NCBI RefSeq assembly: GCF_900156315.1
Contig: NZ_FTNI01000015.1
Coordinates: 1 to 64,000 of the forward strand
DNA length: 64,000 nt
Direction of reading: 5' to 3'
Source: Microbispora rosea
GTDB taxonomy: Bacteria > Actinomycetota > Actinomycetes > Streptosporangiales > Streptosporangiaceae
Translations under genes and position numbers: made by a program
In this document: positions 16,567 through 25,198 of the stretch, piece after piece
How the letters are laid out: every line of letters begins with the position of its first letter
Position numbering within the stretch: position 1 is the stretch's first letter
The notes under the pieces: model-generated
Told to the model about the DNA's origin: nothing
Seen by the model: the letters and a program-made list of their open reading frames with translations, nothing else
Database searches by the model: none

Positions 16567-17193
16567 CTAGTGCAACAGCTCCTCGGCGACGGCGAGGAGC
16601 TTCAGGGCGGTCGGGTCGGCGGCCCCGCCGCCTCGCGGCACCCGGTCGGAGATCCGCTGCAGCAGCACGTGGACGTCGTCGCCGCCGGGCGCGGTCGGGA
16701 GCGTCGTCTCGGCTCTCCGCAGCCGCAGCAGGAGATCCAGGCCGTACGCCGCCTGGGCGGCGAGCATGGCGAGGAGGTCCACGTCGGCGAGGTCCCCGCG
16801 CCAGGTGGCGGACCTGTCGAGCACCTCCAGCACACCGATGCAGCTCTCCTGCCGGATGACCGGCGCCGCCATGATGCTGTGCGGGACATAGCCGGTGGAC
16901 TCGGCGGCGTCGTGGGCGAACTGCGGCACCGCCGCCACCTCGTCGGCGATCATCGGCTGGCCGCTCGCCGCGACCCAGCCCGCGATGCCCGTGCCGGCCG
17001 GGAAGCGCGTGCCGACCAGGTGCTGCTCCCCCTCGCCCGACACGGCTTCGAAGACCAGGTCGCCGGTCTCCTGGTCCACGAGGAAGACCGACGCCGCGGC
17101 CGAGTCGAAGACGTGCCGGGCGACCTCGACGGTGGACTGCAGCAGTCTGCGCTCGGTGATTTCGCTGTCGGAGTGCCGTTCATGCACGGACAT
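16567..17193 (-). CDS. GAF-domain sensory protein
   Basis: 208 residues. The GAF domain spans about 10-155 (ASVFLVDQETGDLVFEAV; FPAGTGIAGWVAASGQPM; APVIRQESCIGVLEVLDR). A variable C-terminal helix follows. No kinase or cyclase domain is attached, so it probably acts as a ligand-sensing partner. The start overlaps the end of the subtilase gene by 14 bp on the same strand, making it the last gene of the small protein-cyclase-subtilase-GAF operon. GAF domains often bind cyclic nucleotides, and the operon encodes a cyclase; that link is inference. Confidence 0.88.
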   Translation of the reverse strand: MSVHERHSDSEITERRLLQSTVEVARHVFDSAAASVFLVDQETGDLVFEAVSGEGEQHLVGTRFPAGTGIAGWVAASGQPMIADEVAAVPQFAHDAAESTGYVPHSIMAAPVIRQESCIGVLEVLDRSATWRGDLADVDLLAMLAAQAAYGLDLLLRLRRAETTLPTAPGGDDVHVLLQRISDRVPRGGGAADPTALKLLAVAEELLH

Positions 17194-18109
17194 GCGCGCC
17201 TCCTTTGGATACGACGACGTTGCTGGCGGCCAGGTAGAGCACGGACTTGAGCTGGAAGGGGGTCATCCACCGGTGCCTGCTCAGGATGAGCGCGCAGATC
17301 CCGGTGATGTGCGGAGCGGCGAAGCTGTTCCCGGTGCTGCGGATCTCCCGGCCGCGACGCCAGGCCACCGGCACCCGGACGCCCCGGGCGAGGAACTCGG
17401 CCGGCGGCGCGGGGTTGTAGTAGTAGGTCATCGGGTCGGGTTCGTCATGGCTGGCCACCGAGATGACCGAGGAGAAGGTCCAGGGGAAGCTGACCACCGG
17501 CATGTTGTGGGCCGAGGCCACCAGCAGGCAGCGCCGGAAGTAGGCGCGGTCGGCCAGCTCGTGCAGCTCGGGCAGATAGCGGCTCCTGGTGGTGGACAGG
17601 CTGAGGTTGACGAGGTCGAACCCCTCCTCGACGGCCCAGCGCAGCCCGGCCAGGAGGGCGGCGCCGCTGCCGGATCGCCCGTCGGTCAGCACCCGCACCG
17701 AGGTCAGCGAGACGGCCGGGGCGATCGAGCGGATCACCCCCGCGCACGCGGTGCCGTGTCCCACGGGGTCCACCGGGTCGCAGTCGACGACCGTCAGGTC
17801 CTCGCCGTCGGCGACCACCAGCGACCGCTCCAGGCCGCCGACCCGCGGATGACCGCCGTCCACGCCGGTGTCGAGCACGCAGACGCGCACGCCCGCTCCG
17901 TCGGCGCGGCCCGCGACGCCGTCGCCGGTGCCGTCGACTCCCGTGCCGTCACCACCCGCGCCGTCACCACCCCAGGCCCACTCCCTGGTGACGTCCTCCA
18001 GGCGGCTCACGCCGAACTCCTCCGGAGCGAGCCGGGAGGTCGCCAGGCTCCAGGCCGGCACGCCGGGGAAGTGCTCACGCCGCTCCCGGCGCCATGGGGG
18101 CTGCGTCAC
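17180..18109 (-). CDS. S8-family serine peptidase (subtilase)
   Basis: 309 residues from a GTG at 18109 with GGAGGAG upstream; the GTG overlaps the cyclase stop. The catalytic triad is visible: Asp in VCVLDTGVDG (near 78), His in GHGTACAG (near 117) and Ser in TGNSFAAPHI (near 262). No signal peptide is seen (the start is VTQPPWRRERREHF), so it should be cytoplasmic, unlike most subtilases. A Gly/Asp/Thr-rich stretch precedes the catalytic core (about 50-68). Coupling to the cyclase/NTPase and the 70-residue protein suggests a regulated intracellular protease. Confidence 0.92.
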   Translation of the reverse strand: MTQPPWRRERREHFPGVPAWSLATSRLAPEEFGVSRLEDVTREWAWGGDGAGGDGTGVDGTGDGVAGRADGAGVRVCVLDTGVDGGHPRVGGLERSLVVADGEDLTVVDCDPVDPVGHGTACAGVIRSIAPAVSLTSVRVLTDGRSGSGAALLAGLRWAVEEGFDLVNLSLSTTRSRYLPELHELADRAYFRRCLLVASAHNMPVVSFPWTFSSVISVASHDEPDPMTYYYNPAPPAEFLARGVRVPVAWRRGREIRSTGNSFAAPHITGICALILSRHRWMTPFQLKSVLYLAASNVVVSKGGAHVRA

Positions 18110-21100
18110 GGTCGCCTCTCCTCCTCGATCCACCGGCGTACGCGCCGGGCGGGCAGCTCCGCTCCCTTGGCCGCGTAGTCGCCCAGCGCGCGGGCGGCGG
18201 CTCGGTCCGCCGCGCCGGTGCGCCCGGCCGCGCGGTGCGCCACCGCCAGGTCGGCCAGCACGTCCCCGCGCAGGCAGGGGTCGTCGGTGCGGGCCAGCAG
18301 ATCCTCCGCCCTGGCCGCGAGGGCGTCCGCCGCGCCGTGGTCGCCGTCGAAGGACGCGACCCGGGCGCTCAGCGCGAGAAGGGTGAGCTCGCCGCGGGCC
18401 TGCAGCCGTCCGCCCGCGGCCCGCAGCCGGTCCAGCTCCCGCGCGGCCTCGGGATGGCGCCCCTGCCGGAGCAGCTCGCGTGCGGCGTAGAGCTCCAGCG
18501 TCCTGGCCGGCTCGGACTGGCCCGCCCGATGCAGGTCCGCCGCCGCCCTGCGGAACAGCGCCTCCGCCTCGGCGTGCCGGTCGACCAGCGACTCCACCAG
18601 TCCGCGCACCTGGAGGACCGCGGTCGCCGCCAGGTCGAGGTGGAGGTCGCGGGCGTACCGGTCGGCCTTGTCGAGGACGGCCCTGGCGGAGGTGACGTAC
18701 CCGGCCAGCGCGAGCAGCCGCGCCTCGGTGACCAGGACGGGCAGGAGCATCGCCCGGTCAGCGCGGAACCTGGCTGACACGCCGACGCACAGGCTCAGCC
18801 CCTCCGCCAGCGGTGTGGGAGACCACTGCGCCAGCTCACAGAGCCCGCTGAGCAGGCGGTTCTCCTCATATCTGTCGCCGAGGGAGCGGGCCCGGGCCAG
18901 GGCGTCGCGCAGCGCCGCCTCGGCCGCCCCGAACCGGCCCTCGCCGATGCGCACCAGCGCCTCCAGATGGTGGAAACGGCACCAGCCGAGGTCGTCGCCG
19001 GGGTCGGCGGCCAGCAGGTCGCGGAACGGCTCGGCCGACGCGGCCCTGACGCCGAAGCGCGCCGCCAGGGTCTCGCGCTGGATGGCGCAGACGAGCCGGT
19101 TGCGCCGATCGTCCGGCAGCATCCGCTCGGCCACGTCCAGCGCGTCGTACGGCCGGTCGGCCTCGCCGCGGGCCAGCCCGGCGTCGCAGATGCGCACCGC
19201 CAGCACCCGGTGCTCGGCATGACCGGCCGGCAGCAGGTCGCGTCCCCGCTCCAGCAGGCCGATGGCGGCGGGCAGGTCCTTGCGGTGCAGCGCCTGGGTG
19301 CCCTCGCCCACCAGGGCACGGGCGGCCCGCTCGGTGAGCGCGGGCAGCAGCGGGTCGTCCGGCCGCACCTCGCGCTTGAGCAGGCAGGCGGTCTCCAGGT
19401 GATGGGCCAGGTCGCCGTGCGAGCTCTCCTCGCCGTCAGGGGACGAGGCGGTGGCACGGGACGAGACGGCGGCGCGGGGGTCCCCGGCGGGGTCGGCCCG
19501 CCCGGCGATCCGGTCGGCGAGGGCCAGATGCCAGGTGGCCCGCAGGTCCTTGCGGGTCATGGCATAGACCGTGTCGCGGGTCAGCGTCTGGGTGAAGCGG
19601 AACGATCCCGGCGCCTCCCCACGCCGGACCATGCGCGTGCGGAGCAGGCGCCCGAGCAGCTCGTCGACGTCGAGCCGGGCCTGCGGCTCCGCCATGCACA
19701 GGACGTCGAGCTGGTCGCGGGTGAAGACGTGCCCGATCGTCGCGGCGCGTTCGAGCACGTCGCGCTCCCCCTCGTCGAGCCGGTCGAGGCGCGCGCCGAG
19801 CAACGCCTGGATGGTGGGCGGCAGCGGCGCGTCCTCCCCCTCCTCGGCCAGCGTCTCCAGCAGCAGCTCGGCGAACAGCGGGTTGCCGTCGGAGCTCCGT
19901 GCGACCCGCCGGCACAGGGCCGGGCCGGCGGCCAGGTCGTGGGCGACGACCTCGGCGTCCGGCAGCCGATGCGCCGCCAGCTCGGCGACCAGCCGTTCCA
20001 TCTGTGCGGCGTCGAGCGCCCCCAGCTCGAACGCGGCGGCGCGGTCCGTGTCGTCCCCCCAGGAGGGCCGCGCCTCCAGCAGCTCGGGCCTGGCCACCCG
20101 TACGACCAGGACGGGCACGTCGGCGAGCCACGCCGCGAGGTCGTCGATCAGGTCGAGCAGGGTCGGCTCGGCCCAGTGCAGGTCCTCCCAGACCGCCACC
20201 AGCGGGCCACGCCGGGCCAGCGACTCCAACAGTGCGCGCACCGCCCGAGAGATCTCCTCGACTCCCGCGTCCTCCCCGGTGCGGGGCGCGCGCGAGGCGT
20301 CTGCGGTCGCCAGGCCGCGCAGCGTGGAGCGGCTCGACTCCTCCAGCGCCGGCTGGACGTCCCGCCAGTCGTCGCCGAGGGACTCGACCATCTCCACGAT
20401 GGGGCGATAGGTGATCCCCACGCCGTACGAGCGGCACCGGCCGGTGAGCACGGTGACCCCGGCGGGCAGCTCGTGGACGAAGTCGCGCACGAGCCGGGAC
20501 TTGCCGATGCCCGGCACGCCGAGCACGGTCACCAGCCGGCACCGGCGGTCCCGCACCGCCTCGTGGTACGCCGCGCGCAGCCGCCCGATCTCCCCGGTGC
20601 GGCCGACGAGCGGTATCCGGTCGTCGTCGTGGCCGGTGTCCGGCTCCAGCGAGGTCACCCGCCAGGCCCGTACGGGGTTGCTCTTGCCCTTCAGCGTGAG
20701 CGGCGGCACGGGCTCGAGCCGCGCCTGGGCGCGGACCATGCGCGCGACCTCGTCCCCCACGAGGATCTCGCCGACGCCCGCGGCCGACTGCAGGCGGGCG
20801 GCAGTGTTGACGGTGTCGCCGATGACGCGCAGGTCCGCTCCGGGAGTGGCGATGACCACCGCCTCCCCGGCGCTCACGCCGCAGTGCACGTCGAGCCGGA
20901 TGCCGTGCGTGGGGGCGAGGTCCTCGCTCAGCTCGCGCACCCGCTGCAGCGCGGCGTGCGCGGCGCGCACCGCCCGGAGCGCGTCGTCCTCGCGGCCGGC
21001 GGGGATGCCGAAGGCGGCCATGATCGCATCTCCGATGTACTTCTCCACCACCCCGCCGTGCTCCGCGATGCCGGAGGTGCACGCCTGGTAGTAGCGGTCG

Positions 21101-21216
21101 AGCACATCCCGGAGAAGCTCGGGATCGAGCCGTTCTGCGAGCTCCGTCGAGCCGACCAGGTCGATGAAGACGACGACGACGTTCCGGCGCGCAGGACGGG
21201 CCGCCCGCGTGCTCAT
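18106..21216 (-). CDS. Class III adenylyl/guanylyl cyclase-STAND ATPase-TPR protein
   Basis: 1036 residues. The cyclase homology domain (about 10-175) has metal-binding Asp19 (VFIDLVGST) and Asp63 (EKYIGDAIMAAFG) and the catalytic VNTAARL motif, so it looks active. A KGKSNPVRAWRV linker follows, then an AAA/STAND ATPase with Walker A GVPGIGKSRLV (near 238) and a predicted Walker B VWEDLHW. The C-terminal third (about 650-1036) is Ala/Leu/Arg-rich helical repeats of TPR type. Such proteins couple ligand or partner sensing to cyclic nucleotide production. The ATG at 21216 overlaps the small-protein stop. The whole is the core of a four-gene coupled operon. Confidence 0.93.
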   Translation of the reverse strand: MSTRAARPARRNVVVVFIDLVGSTELAERLDPELLRDVLDRYYQACTSGIAEHGGVVEKYIGDAIMAAFGIPAGREDDALRAVRAAHAALQRVRELSEDLAPTHGIRLDVHCGVSAGEAVVIATPGADLRVIGDTVNTAARLQSAAGVGEILVGDEVARMVRAQARLEPVPPLTLKGKSNPVRAWRVTSLEPDTGHDDDRIPLVGRTGEIGRLRAAYHEAVRDRRCRLVTVLGVPGIGKSRLVRDFVHELPAGVTVLTGRCRSYGVGITYRPIVEMVESLGDDWRDVQPALEESSRSTLRGLATADASRAPRTGEDAGVEEISRAVRALLESLARRGPLVAVWEDLHWAEPTLLDLIDDLAAWLADVPVLVVRVARPELLEARPSWGDDTDRAAAFELGALDAAQMERLVAELAAHRLPDAEVVAHDLAAGPALCRRVARSSDGNPLFAELLLETLAEEGEDAPLPPTIQALLGARLDRLDEGERDVLERAATIGHVFTRDQLDVLCMAEPQARLDVDELLGRLLRTRMVRRGEAPGSFRFTQTLTRDTVYAMTRKDLRATWHLALADRIAGRADPAGDPRAAVSSRATASSPDGEESSHGDLAHHLETACLLKREVRPDDPLLPALTERAARALVGEGTQALHRKDLPAAIGLLERGRDLLPAGHAEHRVLAVRICDAGLARGEADRPYDALDVAERMLPDDRRNRLVCAIQRETLAARFGVRAASAEPFRDLLAADPGDDLGWCRFHHLEALVRIGEGRFGAAEAALRDALARARSLGDRYEENRLLSGLCELAQWSPTPLAEGLSLCVGVSARFRADRAMLLPVLVTEARLLALAGYVTSARAVLDKADRYARDLHLDLAATAVLQVRGLVESLVDRHAEAEALFRRAAADLHRAGQSEPARTLELYAARELLRQGRHPEAARELDRLRAAGGRLQARGELTLLALSARVASFDGDHGAADALAARAEDLLARTDDPCLRGDVLADLAVAHRAAGRTGAADRAAARALGDYAAKGAELPARRVRRWIEEERRP

Positions 21217-21425
21217 ACCAGTTTCAGCTCCTGTCCCTCGACCTCGCCTGCCGCCGCGTCCAGACGGGTCTTGATCGAGTTGAGCAGCTCGACCTCCGGC
21301 CTGCTCAGCTCGGCGAACACCTGCCGCTGCCGCTCGTTGAGCAGGTCCACCGGGTGGCCCGCCTCGCGCAGGGCCGTCAACGGGTCGAACGGCGCCGGCC
21401 CGCCCTGAACCTCGCGGCTGTTCAT
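21213..21425 (-). CDS. 70-residue protein leading the cyclase-subtilase operon
   Basis: 70 residues from the ATG at 21425, with AGGAGG seven bases upstream. It contains FDPLTALREAGHPVDLLNER then QRQVFAELSRPEVELLNSIK and ends GQELKLV. I recall short actinobacterial proteins of this pattern in RiPP-like loci, but this was not checked. There are no cysteines, signal or membrane segment. The TGA overlaps the cyclase start, so the two are made together. It could be a substrate, regulator or recognition partner of the subtilase or STAND protein. Function unknown. Confidence 0.75.
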   Translation of the reverse strand: MNSREVQGGPAPFDPLTALREAGHPVDLLNERQRQVFAELSRPEVELLNSIKTRLDAAAGEVEGQELKLV

Positions 21426-21503
21426 CGGCAACCTCCTGGTCGTGCGGGACCTGTCGGCCACAGGGGTACGCCGCCAACGGTAGGTACGGAGGGTTCAGGG
21501 GCA

Positions 21504-21531
21504 GTATGGCGACGCCATGCCGACGCCATAC
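21504..21531. promoter_or_regulatory. Inverted repeat upstream of the cyclase operon
   Basis: GTATGGCG and CGCCATAC form a perfect 8-bp inverted repeat with a 12-bp spacer, about 80 bp before the operon's first ATG. ATACCGGCCCC occurs twice nearby (from 21528 and from about 21560). This could be an operator or a hairpin. No regulator is assigned. Confidence 0.5.
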
Positions 21532-21629
21532 CGGCCCCGATCGGGCCTGGCCGGGCCGCGCATACCGGCCCCTCACCGCGCGCCGCTAGGGGACGCGGGC
21601 CGCCGGGCGGAGCGAGCCGGCTCCCGCCC

Positions 21630-23492
21630 TCAGCGGTTCCCACTCCGGGCGAGCTCGGCCGCGAACCGGTGGGCGAGCGGTGACATCGCGTACGTCAGGG
21701 AGTGGGCGGCCACCTCGGCGTCGGTCTCGATGGCGTCGGTCTCGATCCGGGGGATCGACAGGACACCGGCCTCCAGCAGGGACTCGATGACCCGCTCGCC
21801 CGGTCCTTCCGTGCCGTCCAGCGCCGTGACGAGCTCCTCGTGCCCGAAGACCGGGCCGTCGAGCGCGCCCAGGGCGAGGAACGCGGCGCGGTGCGGCCAC
21901 GCCGGGTCGGCGTAGGACTCCTCGAACCGCCGGCGCAGCGACACGTCCCCCGCGACGAACTCGTCCAGCACGTTCTCGGTCCGTTCCAGCCGCTCCGCCA
22001 GCAGGCCGATCGGCAGGTGCCGCAGCCCGGCGAGGCGGCCCCCGAGCAGGCGCAGGACCAGGGGCGACAGCCCGCACCTGCGGAAGATCCGCAGGGCGGC
22101 GGGCAGGTCCCCGGCCACGCGGTCGCGGCCGATCAACCGGCTCAGGAACTCGACGCCCTCACTCGTGGACAGGTCCTCCAGACAGATCCTGGCCACCGAC
22201 TCCAGCCCGCTGAGCCTGCTCCGGCTCGTCACCAGCACCCTGCTCGACGTGGTGCCGGGGAGCAGCATGCGGACGCTCGACTCGTCCGGTGAGTCGTCGA
22301 GGACCAGCAGGACCTTCCGGTCGGCGAGCCACGACCGCCAGACGGAGGCCAGCACGTCGTCCTCGCGCACACCGGCGACCTCCAGTCCGACGCCCTCCAG
22401 GATCTCCCTCTCGACGTCCGCGGCCGGCCGGGGGACACCGTGGCGCCGTAAGGCGATCACCAGGGCGCCGTCCGGATAGCGGGGGGCCAGCATGTGCGCG
22501 ACGTGCACGGCGAGGGCGGTCTTCCCGGTGCCGGGCCCGCCCGCGATCACCGTGACGGCCGCGGGCTCGTCCAGGACGCGCCGCACCTCCTCCTCCCGGC
22601 CCACGAAGTCGTCGACGTCACGGGGCAGCCGGTTCGCGAGGGCGCGTACGGGCCGGGGGCGGGCGACGCCGGCCAGGCCGGGAAGACGCGCGGGCGGGGG
22701 CCCGTCGCCGCGGAGGATGGCCTGGTAGAGCTGCCTGATCACCGGGCTGGGATCGATGCCCATCTCGGCGGCGAGGTGCCGGCGCAGGCCCTCGAAGTGG
22801 GCCAGGGCCTCCGCCGCCCGCCCGCACCGCGACAGCGCGGTCATCCTGGCCGCGGCGATGCGCTCGCGGGCGGGGAACCGCGCGGCGACGACGTCGAGGG
22901 AGCCCAGGGCCTCGACGCAGCGGCCCAGCTCGATCTCCAGCTCGACCCAGTCCTCGTAGACCGACAGGTAGAGCTCGGTGAATCGGCCCACCTCGGCGGC
23001 CACGAGCGGGACATGGCAGAACTCCTCAAGCGGCTGTTCCCGCCACAGGAGGACGGCGTCGCCCAGCAGCGCGGCGGCGGTGGTCAGGTCCCCGCTCCGG
23101 ACGGCGGCCCGCCCCGACCTGCCCAGTTCCAGGAAGCGCAGCAGGTCGAGCTCCTCGCGATCGGCGCTGATGCGGTAGCCCCAGCCCTGGAAGCTGATGC
23201 GGTCGCCCACGATCTTGCGGAGCGCGGACATGTAGACCTGGAGGTTCTTGCGGGCCGTACGCGGCGGGGTCTCGCCCCACAACGCGTCGATCAGCTGGTC
23301 CGACGGGATGACCGCGTTCGCGTGGCACAGGAGGATCGCCAGGAGGAGCCGCTGTTTCGGAGCGCCGATGACGGCCCTTCGGCCCGCGACGCGGACCTCC
23401 AGCGAGCCGAGTACAGAACAGTGCAGTCGCGGCGAGCTCACGTCACCCATGGCGCTTTCCTTGGTCCGGGCCGGTGTGGCGACCTCGGTCAT
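21630..23492 (-). CDS. SARP/AfsR-type transcriptional regulator with NB-ARC ATPase
   Basis: 620 residues. The order is an OmpR-like winged helix (about 15-105, HCSVLGSLEVRVAGRRAVIG), a BTAD bacterial activation domain (about 110-260) and an NB-ARC ATPase with Walker A GGPGTGKTALAV (near 315) and VLDDSPDE. The C terminus is a helical arm. Such proteins activate specialised-metabolite clusters. The ATG at 23492 overlaps the ATP-grasp stop (ATGA). A second ATG 14 codons in (near 23450) is possible. Coupling suggests it regulates the ATP-grasp unit. Confidence 0.9.
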   Translation of the reverse strand: MTEVATPARTKESAMGDVSSPRLHCSVLGSLEVRVAGRRAVIGAPKQRLLLAILLCHANAVIPSDQLIDALWGETPPRTARKNLQVYMSALRKIVGDRISFQGWGYRISADREELDLLRFLELGRSGRAAVRSGDLTTAAALLGDAVLLWREQPLEEFCHVPLVAAEVGRFTELYLSVYEDWVELEIELGRCVEALGSLDVVAARFPARERIAAARMTALSRCGRAAEALAHFEGLRRHLAAEMGIDPSPVIRQLYQAILRGDGPPPARLPGLAGVARPRPVRALANRLPRDVDDFVGREEEVRRVLDEPAAVTVIAGGPGTGKTALAVHVAHMLAPRYPDGALVIALRRHGVPRPAADVEREILEGVGLEVAGVREDDVLASVWRSWLADRKVLLVLDDSPDESSVRMLLPGTTSSRVLVTSRSRLSGLESVARICLEDLSTSEGVEFLSRLIGRDRVAGDLPAALRIFRRCGLSPLVLRLLGGRLAGLRHLPIGLLAERLERTENVLDEFVAGDVSLRRRFEESYADPAWPHRAAFLALGALDGPVFGHEELVTALDGTEGPGERVIESLLEAGVLSIPRIETDAIETDAEVAAHSLTYAMSPLAHRFAAELARSGNR

Positions 23493-24814
23493 CGGCCGGA
23501 GCCGAGTGTCCGGGCGCCGAGCAGGAGGAAGTCGACGAGTTCGGGCGGCGATGGAGGTCCGGCGATCCCCAGGGCCGTCAGGTGGAGCGTCCTGATCGCG
23601 AGCGCGACGGCCGTGGAGACCGGGCGCCCGCCGGCTTTCGCCTCGAACCAGCGCCAGTCGCCGTCGGTGTTGACCTCGAGGAACACCACCTCGCCCGCGC
23701 TGAGCAGCAGGTCGAAGGCGCCGTAGGTCAGCCCCCACAGGCTCGCGAGCCCGCGTACGGCGTCGGCGACCGCGGGCGGGGCGGCGACCGGCGTGACCGT
23801 CACCTCGGCCGCCTCCCGCCACGGCGAGTCGGGGGCGCGTTTGCCGACGGCGTAGGCGTGCACGGCCCCGGCGACGTGGTAGACCCGCAGCTCGGCGTCG
23901 TGCTCGACGTGTTCCTGCACGATGACCGGATAGTCGAGGGCGGGCCGGCGCAGGACCTCCGCACGTGCCGCGATCTCGGGGAGCACCCCGGTCAGGAGGC
24001 CGGGGGAGGTCTCGACGAAGTGCTCCCCGACGACCTTGACCACGACCCTGCGGCCCGGCATCGCGGCGGCGGCCCCGGCCGGGTCGGTGGTGACGATCGT
24101 CCGGGGGACGCGGATGCCGGCCGCCGCCGCGCCGGCCAGTTGCTCCAGGCGGCCGGGACGGTTGCCGGGCAGGCTCGCCGGCGCGAGCGAGCAGAGCTGG
24201 CGGACGACCGCGTGCCAGGACTCGGCCCGCAGGAGGGTCTGCGCGGCGCTCGCCGACGCGGGCATGGCCCGGGGGGAGAAGTGCCGCGCCCAGACGACGG
24301 TCGGAGCGATCCGGCGGCCGTCCAGATCGAGCACGGCACACGGCCTCCCTCCGGCCACCCCGCCGCTCGCGGCCGGTGCGCCGTCCGTCGTGGGCCTGTC
24401 CACCGCCGGCCTGTCCTCCGTGGGCCTGTCCGCTCTGGCGGGAGCGGCCAGCGTGGCGGACAGCCGCAGTGCGGCCACGCTCTCGGCGTCGACGCGTACG
24501 CTCGGCACACCGAGGTGATGCAGGGTGTCCTGGAGGACGGCGAACTCGGCGCAGCCCGCACGGTCGGCCAGCACGACGCAGGGCGCGGCGTCCGTGGCCG
24601 GTCCGGGCTCCGAGAGCCGCCACGACACCGAGCCGAGCGATCCGCGCAGATCGACGGTGACGTGAGGGCCGCACGACGGGCCGAGTCCGGCCTGGCCCGG
24701 GGCTCCGGCGGCGCTCAGCAAGGCGTGACCGCAGCCGTGCGCGATCCCGATCCGTCGCCGTACGCCGGTGCCGCTTCCACCGGCCTCTTTTTCGTGATCA
24801 CGCCCATATCCCAC
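23489..24814 (-). CDS. ATP-grasp enzyme, peptide-maturase-like
   Basis: 441 residues from a GTG at 24814; that start has no clear ribosome-binding site. The ATP-grasp fold is indicated by RRVVVKVVGEHF, VIVQEHVEHDAELRVYHVAG and FDLLLSAGEVVFLEVNTDGD. The last resembles the metal-binding EVN of MvdD/TgmB-type enzymes, which form ester or amide bonds in peptides. An Ala/Pro/Asp-rich linker (about 125-160) splits the N-terminal region. It is translationally coupled to the SARP regulator. No standard precursor gene is obvious, but a 25-residue frame lies just upstream on the other strand. Confidence 0.8.
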   Translation of the reverse strand: MGYGRDHEKEAGGSGTGVRRRIGIAHGCGHALLSAAGAPGQAGLGPSCGPHVTVDLRGSLGSVSWRLSEPGPATDAAPCVVLADRAGCAEFAVLQDTLHHLGVPSVRVDAESVAALRLSATLAAPARADRPTEDRPAVDRPTTDGAPAASGGVAGGRPCAVLDLDGRRIAPTVVWARHFSPRAMPASASAAQTLLRAESWHAVVRQLCSLAPASLPGNRPGRLEQLAGAAAAGIRVPRTIVTTDPAGAAAAMPGRRVVVKVVGEHFVETSPGLLTGVLPEIAARAEVLRRPALDYPVIVQEHVEHDAELRVYHVAGAVHAYAVGKRAPDSPWREAAEVTVTPVAAPPAVADAVRGLASLWGLTYGAFDLLLSAGEVVFLEVNTDGDWRWFEAKAGGRPVSTAVALAIRTLHLTALGIAGPPSPPELVDFLLLGARTLGSGR

Positions 24815-24828
24815 CAGTCAAATGGTGG
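24811..24828. promoter_or_regulatory. Inverted repeat over the ATP-grasp start
   Basis: CCACCA-GTCAAA-TGGTGG is a perfect 6-bp inverted repeat that covers the proposed GTG start (24812-24814). It lies at the edge of an A/T-rich stretch (24830-24900) that probably holds the divergent promoters. It could be an operator for the SARP regulator or an mRNA hairpin. Confidence 0.45.
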
Positions 24829-25198
24829 TCCCGGTTTGCTGTCAATAGAACCCTATTATGATTGATTGCTGAATTTATCGAGATATGTTGGAGTTTCATC
24901 CATGCAGGTCACCGGGGATACGGGTCCGGAAAGCGGTGACTACCGGAAGCTCTGCCCGTCGTTCTGTCCCGACCTTTAATTTGTGGTCGTCAGCAATTCA
25001 TGAATAGGGGCGTCTGCCGCTGATCGCGAATCGCCGCCCCGGCGACCACGACGGTCCGGATGGGCCGTTCCGGTGCGGCGCCTAAACTGGGATGCACTCG
25101 TGCGGAATCCGCTCCCCTTCTCGGCCGTCGCGCGGACCTGCGGACAGGCCGGGCGGCGGGCAGGGCGGCAGGCCGGGTGGCGAGGTGAGGAGGACGGG
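24815..25198. other. Intergenic region between ATP-grasp and crcB genes
   Basis: This 384-bp stretch holds an A/T-rich block (24830-24900), the inverted repeat at its left edge and the 25-residue frame. From 25000 it becomes G/C-rich. An apparent coding extension of crcB (from 25073) contains a GGCGGGCAGGGCGG-type low-complexity run and was not accepted. I searched by eye for a fluoride riboswitch upstream of crcB and saw none. Confidence 0.6.
24902..24979 (+). CDS. Possible 25-residue peptide gene opposite the ATP-grasp gene
   Basis: The ATG at 24902 follows GGAG by 8 bases and the frame ends TAA at 24979. The peptide starts MQVTGDTGPESGD and ends YRKLCPSFCPDL with two Cys in a CPSFCP motif. 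Most codons end in G or C, unlike the A/T-rich DNA just upstream. It is divergent from the ATP-grasp/SARP pair. It might be a precursor or signalling peptide, or chance; nothing known to me matches it. Confidence 0.35.
   Translation: MQVTGDTGPESGDYRKLCPSFCPDL

Noticed and set aside
18967-21408. Open frame of about 800 codons opposite the cyclase-STAND gene
   Set aside because: It is the antisense shadow of a gene with visible catalytic motifs; it has no recognisable domain.
21630-24674. Extended 1014-residue version of the SARP regulator
   Set aside because: The extension lies over the ATP-grasp gene in another frame; the ATG at 23492 with the ATGA overlap fits better.
25000-25198. Fluoride riboswitch before crcB
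   Set aside because: No sequence matching the conserved stems and loops could be placed by eye; a covariance-model search would settle it.
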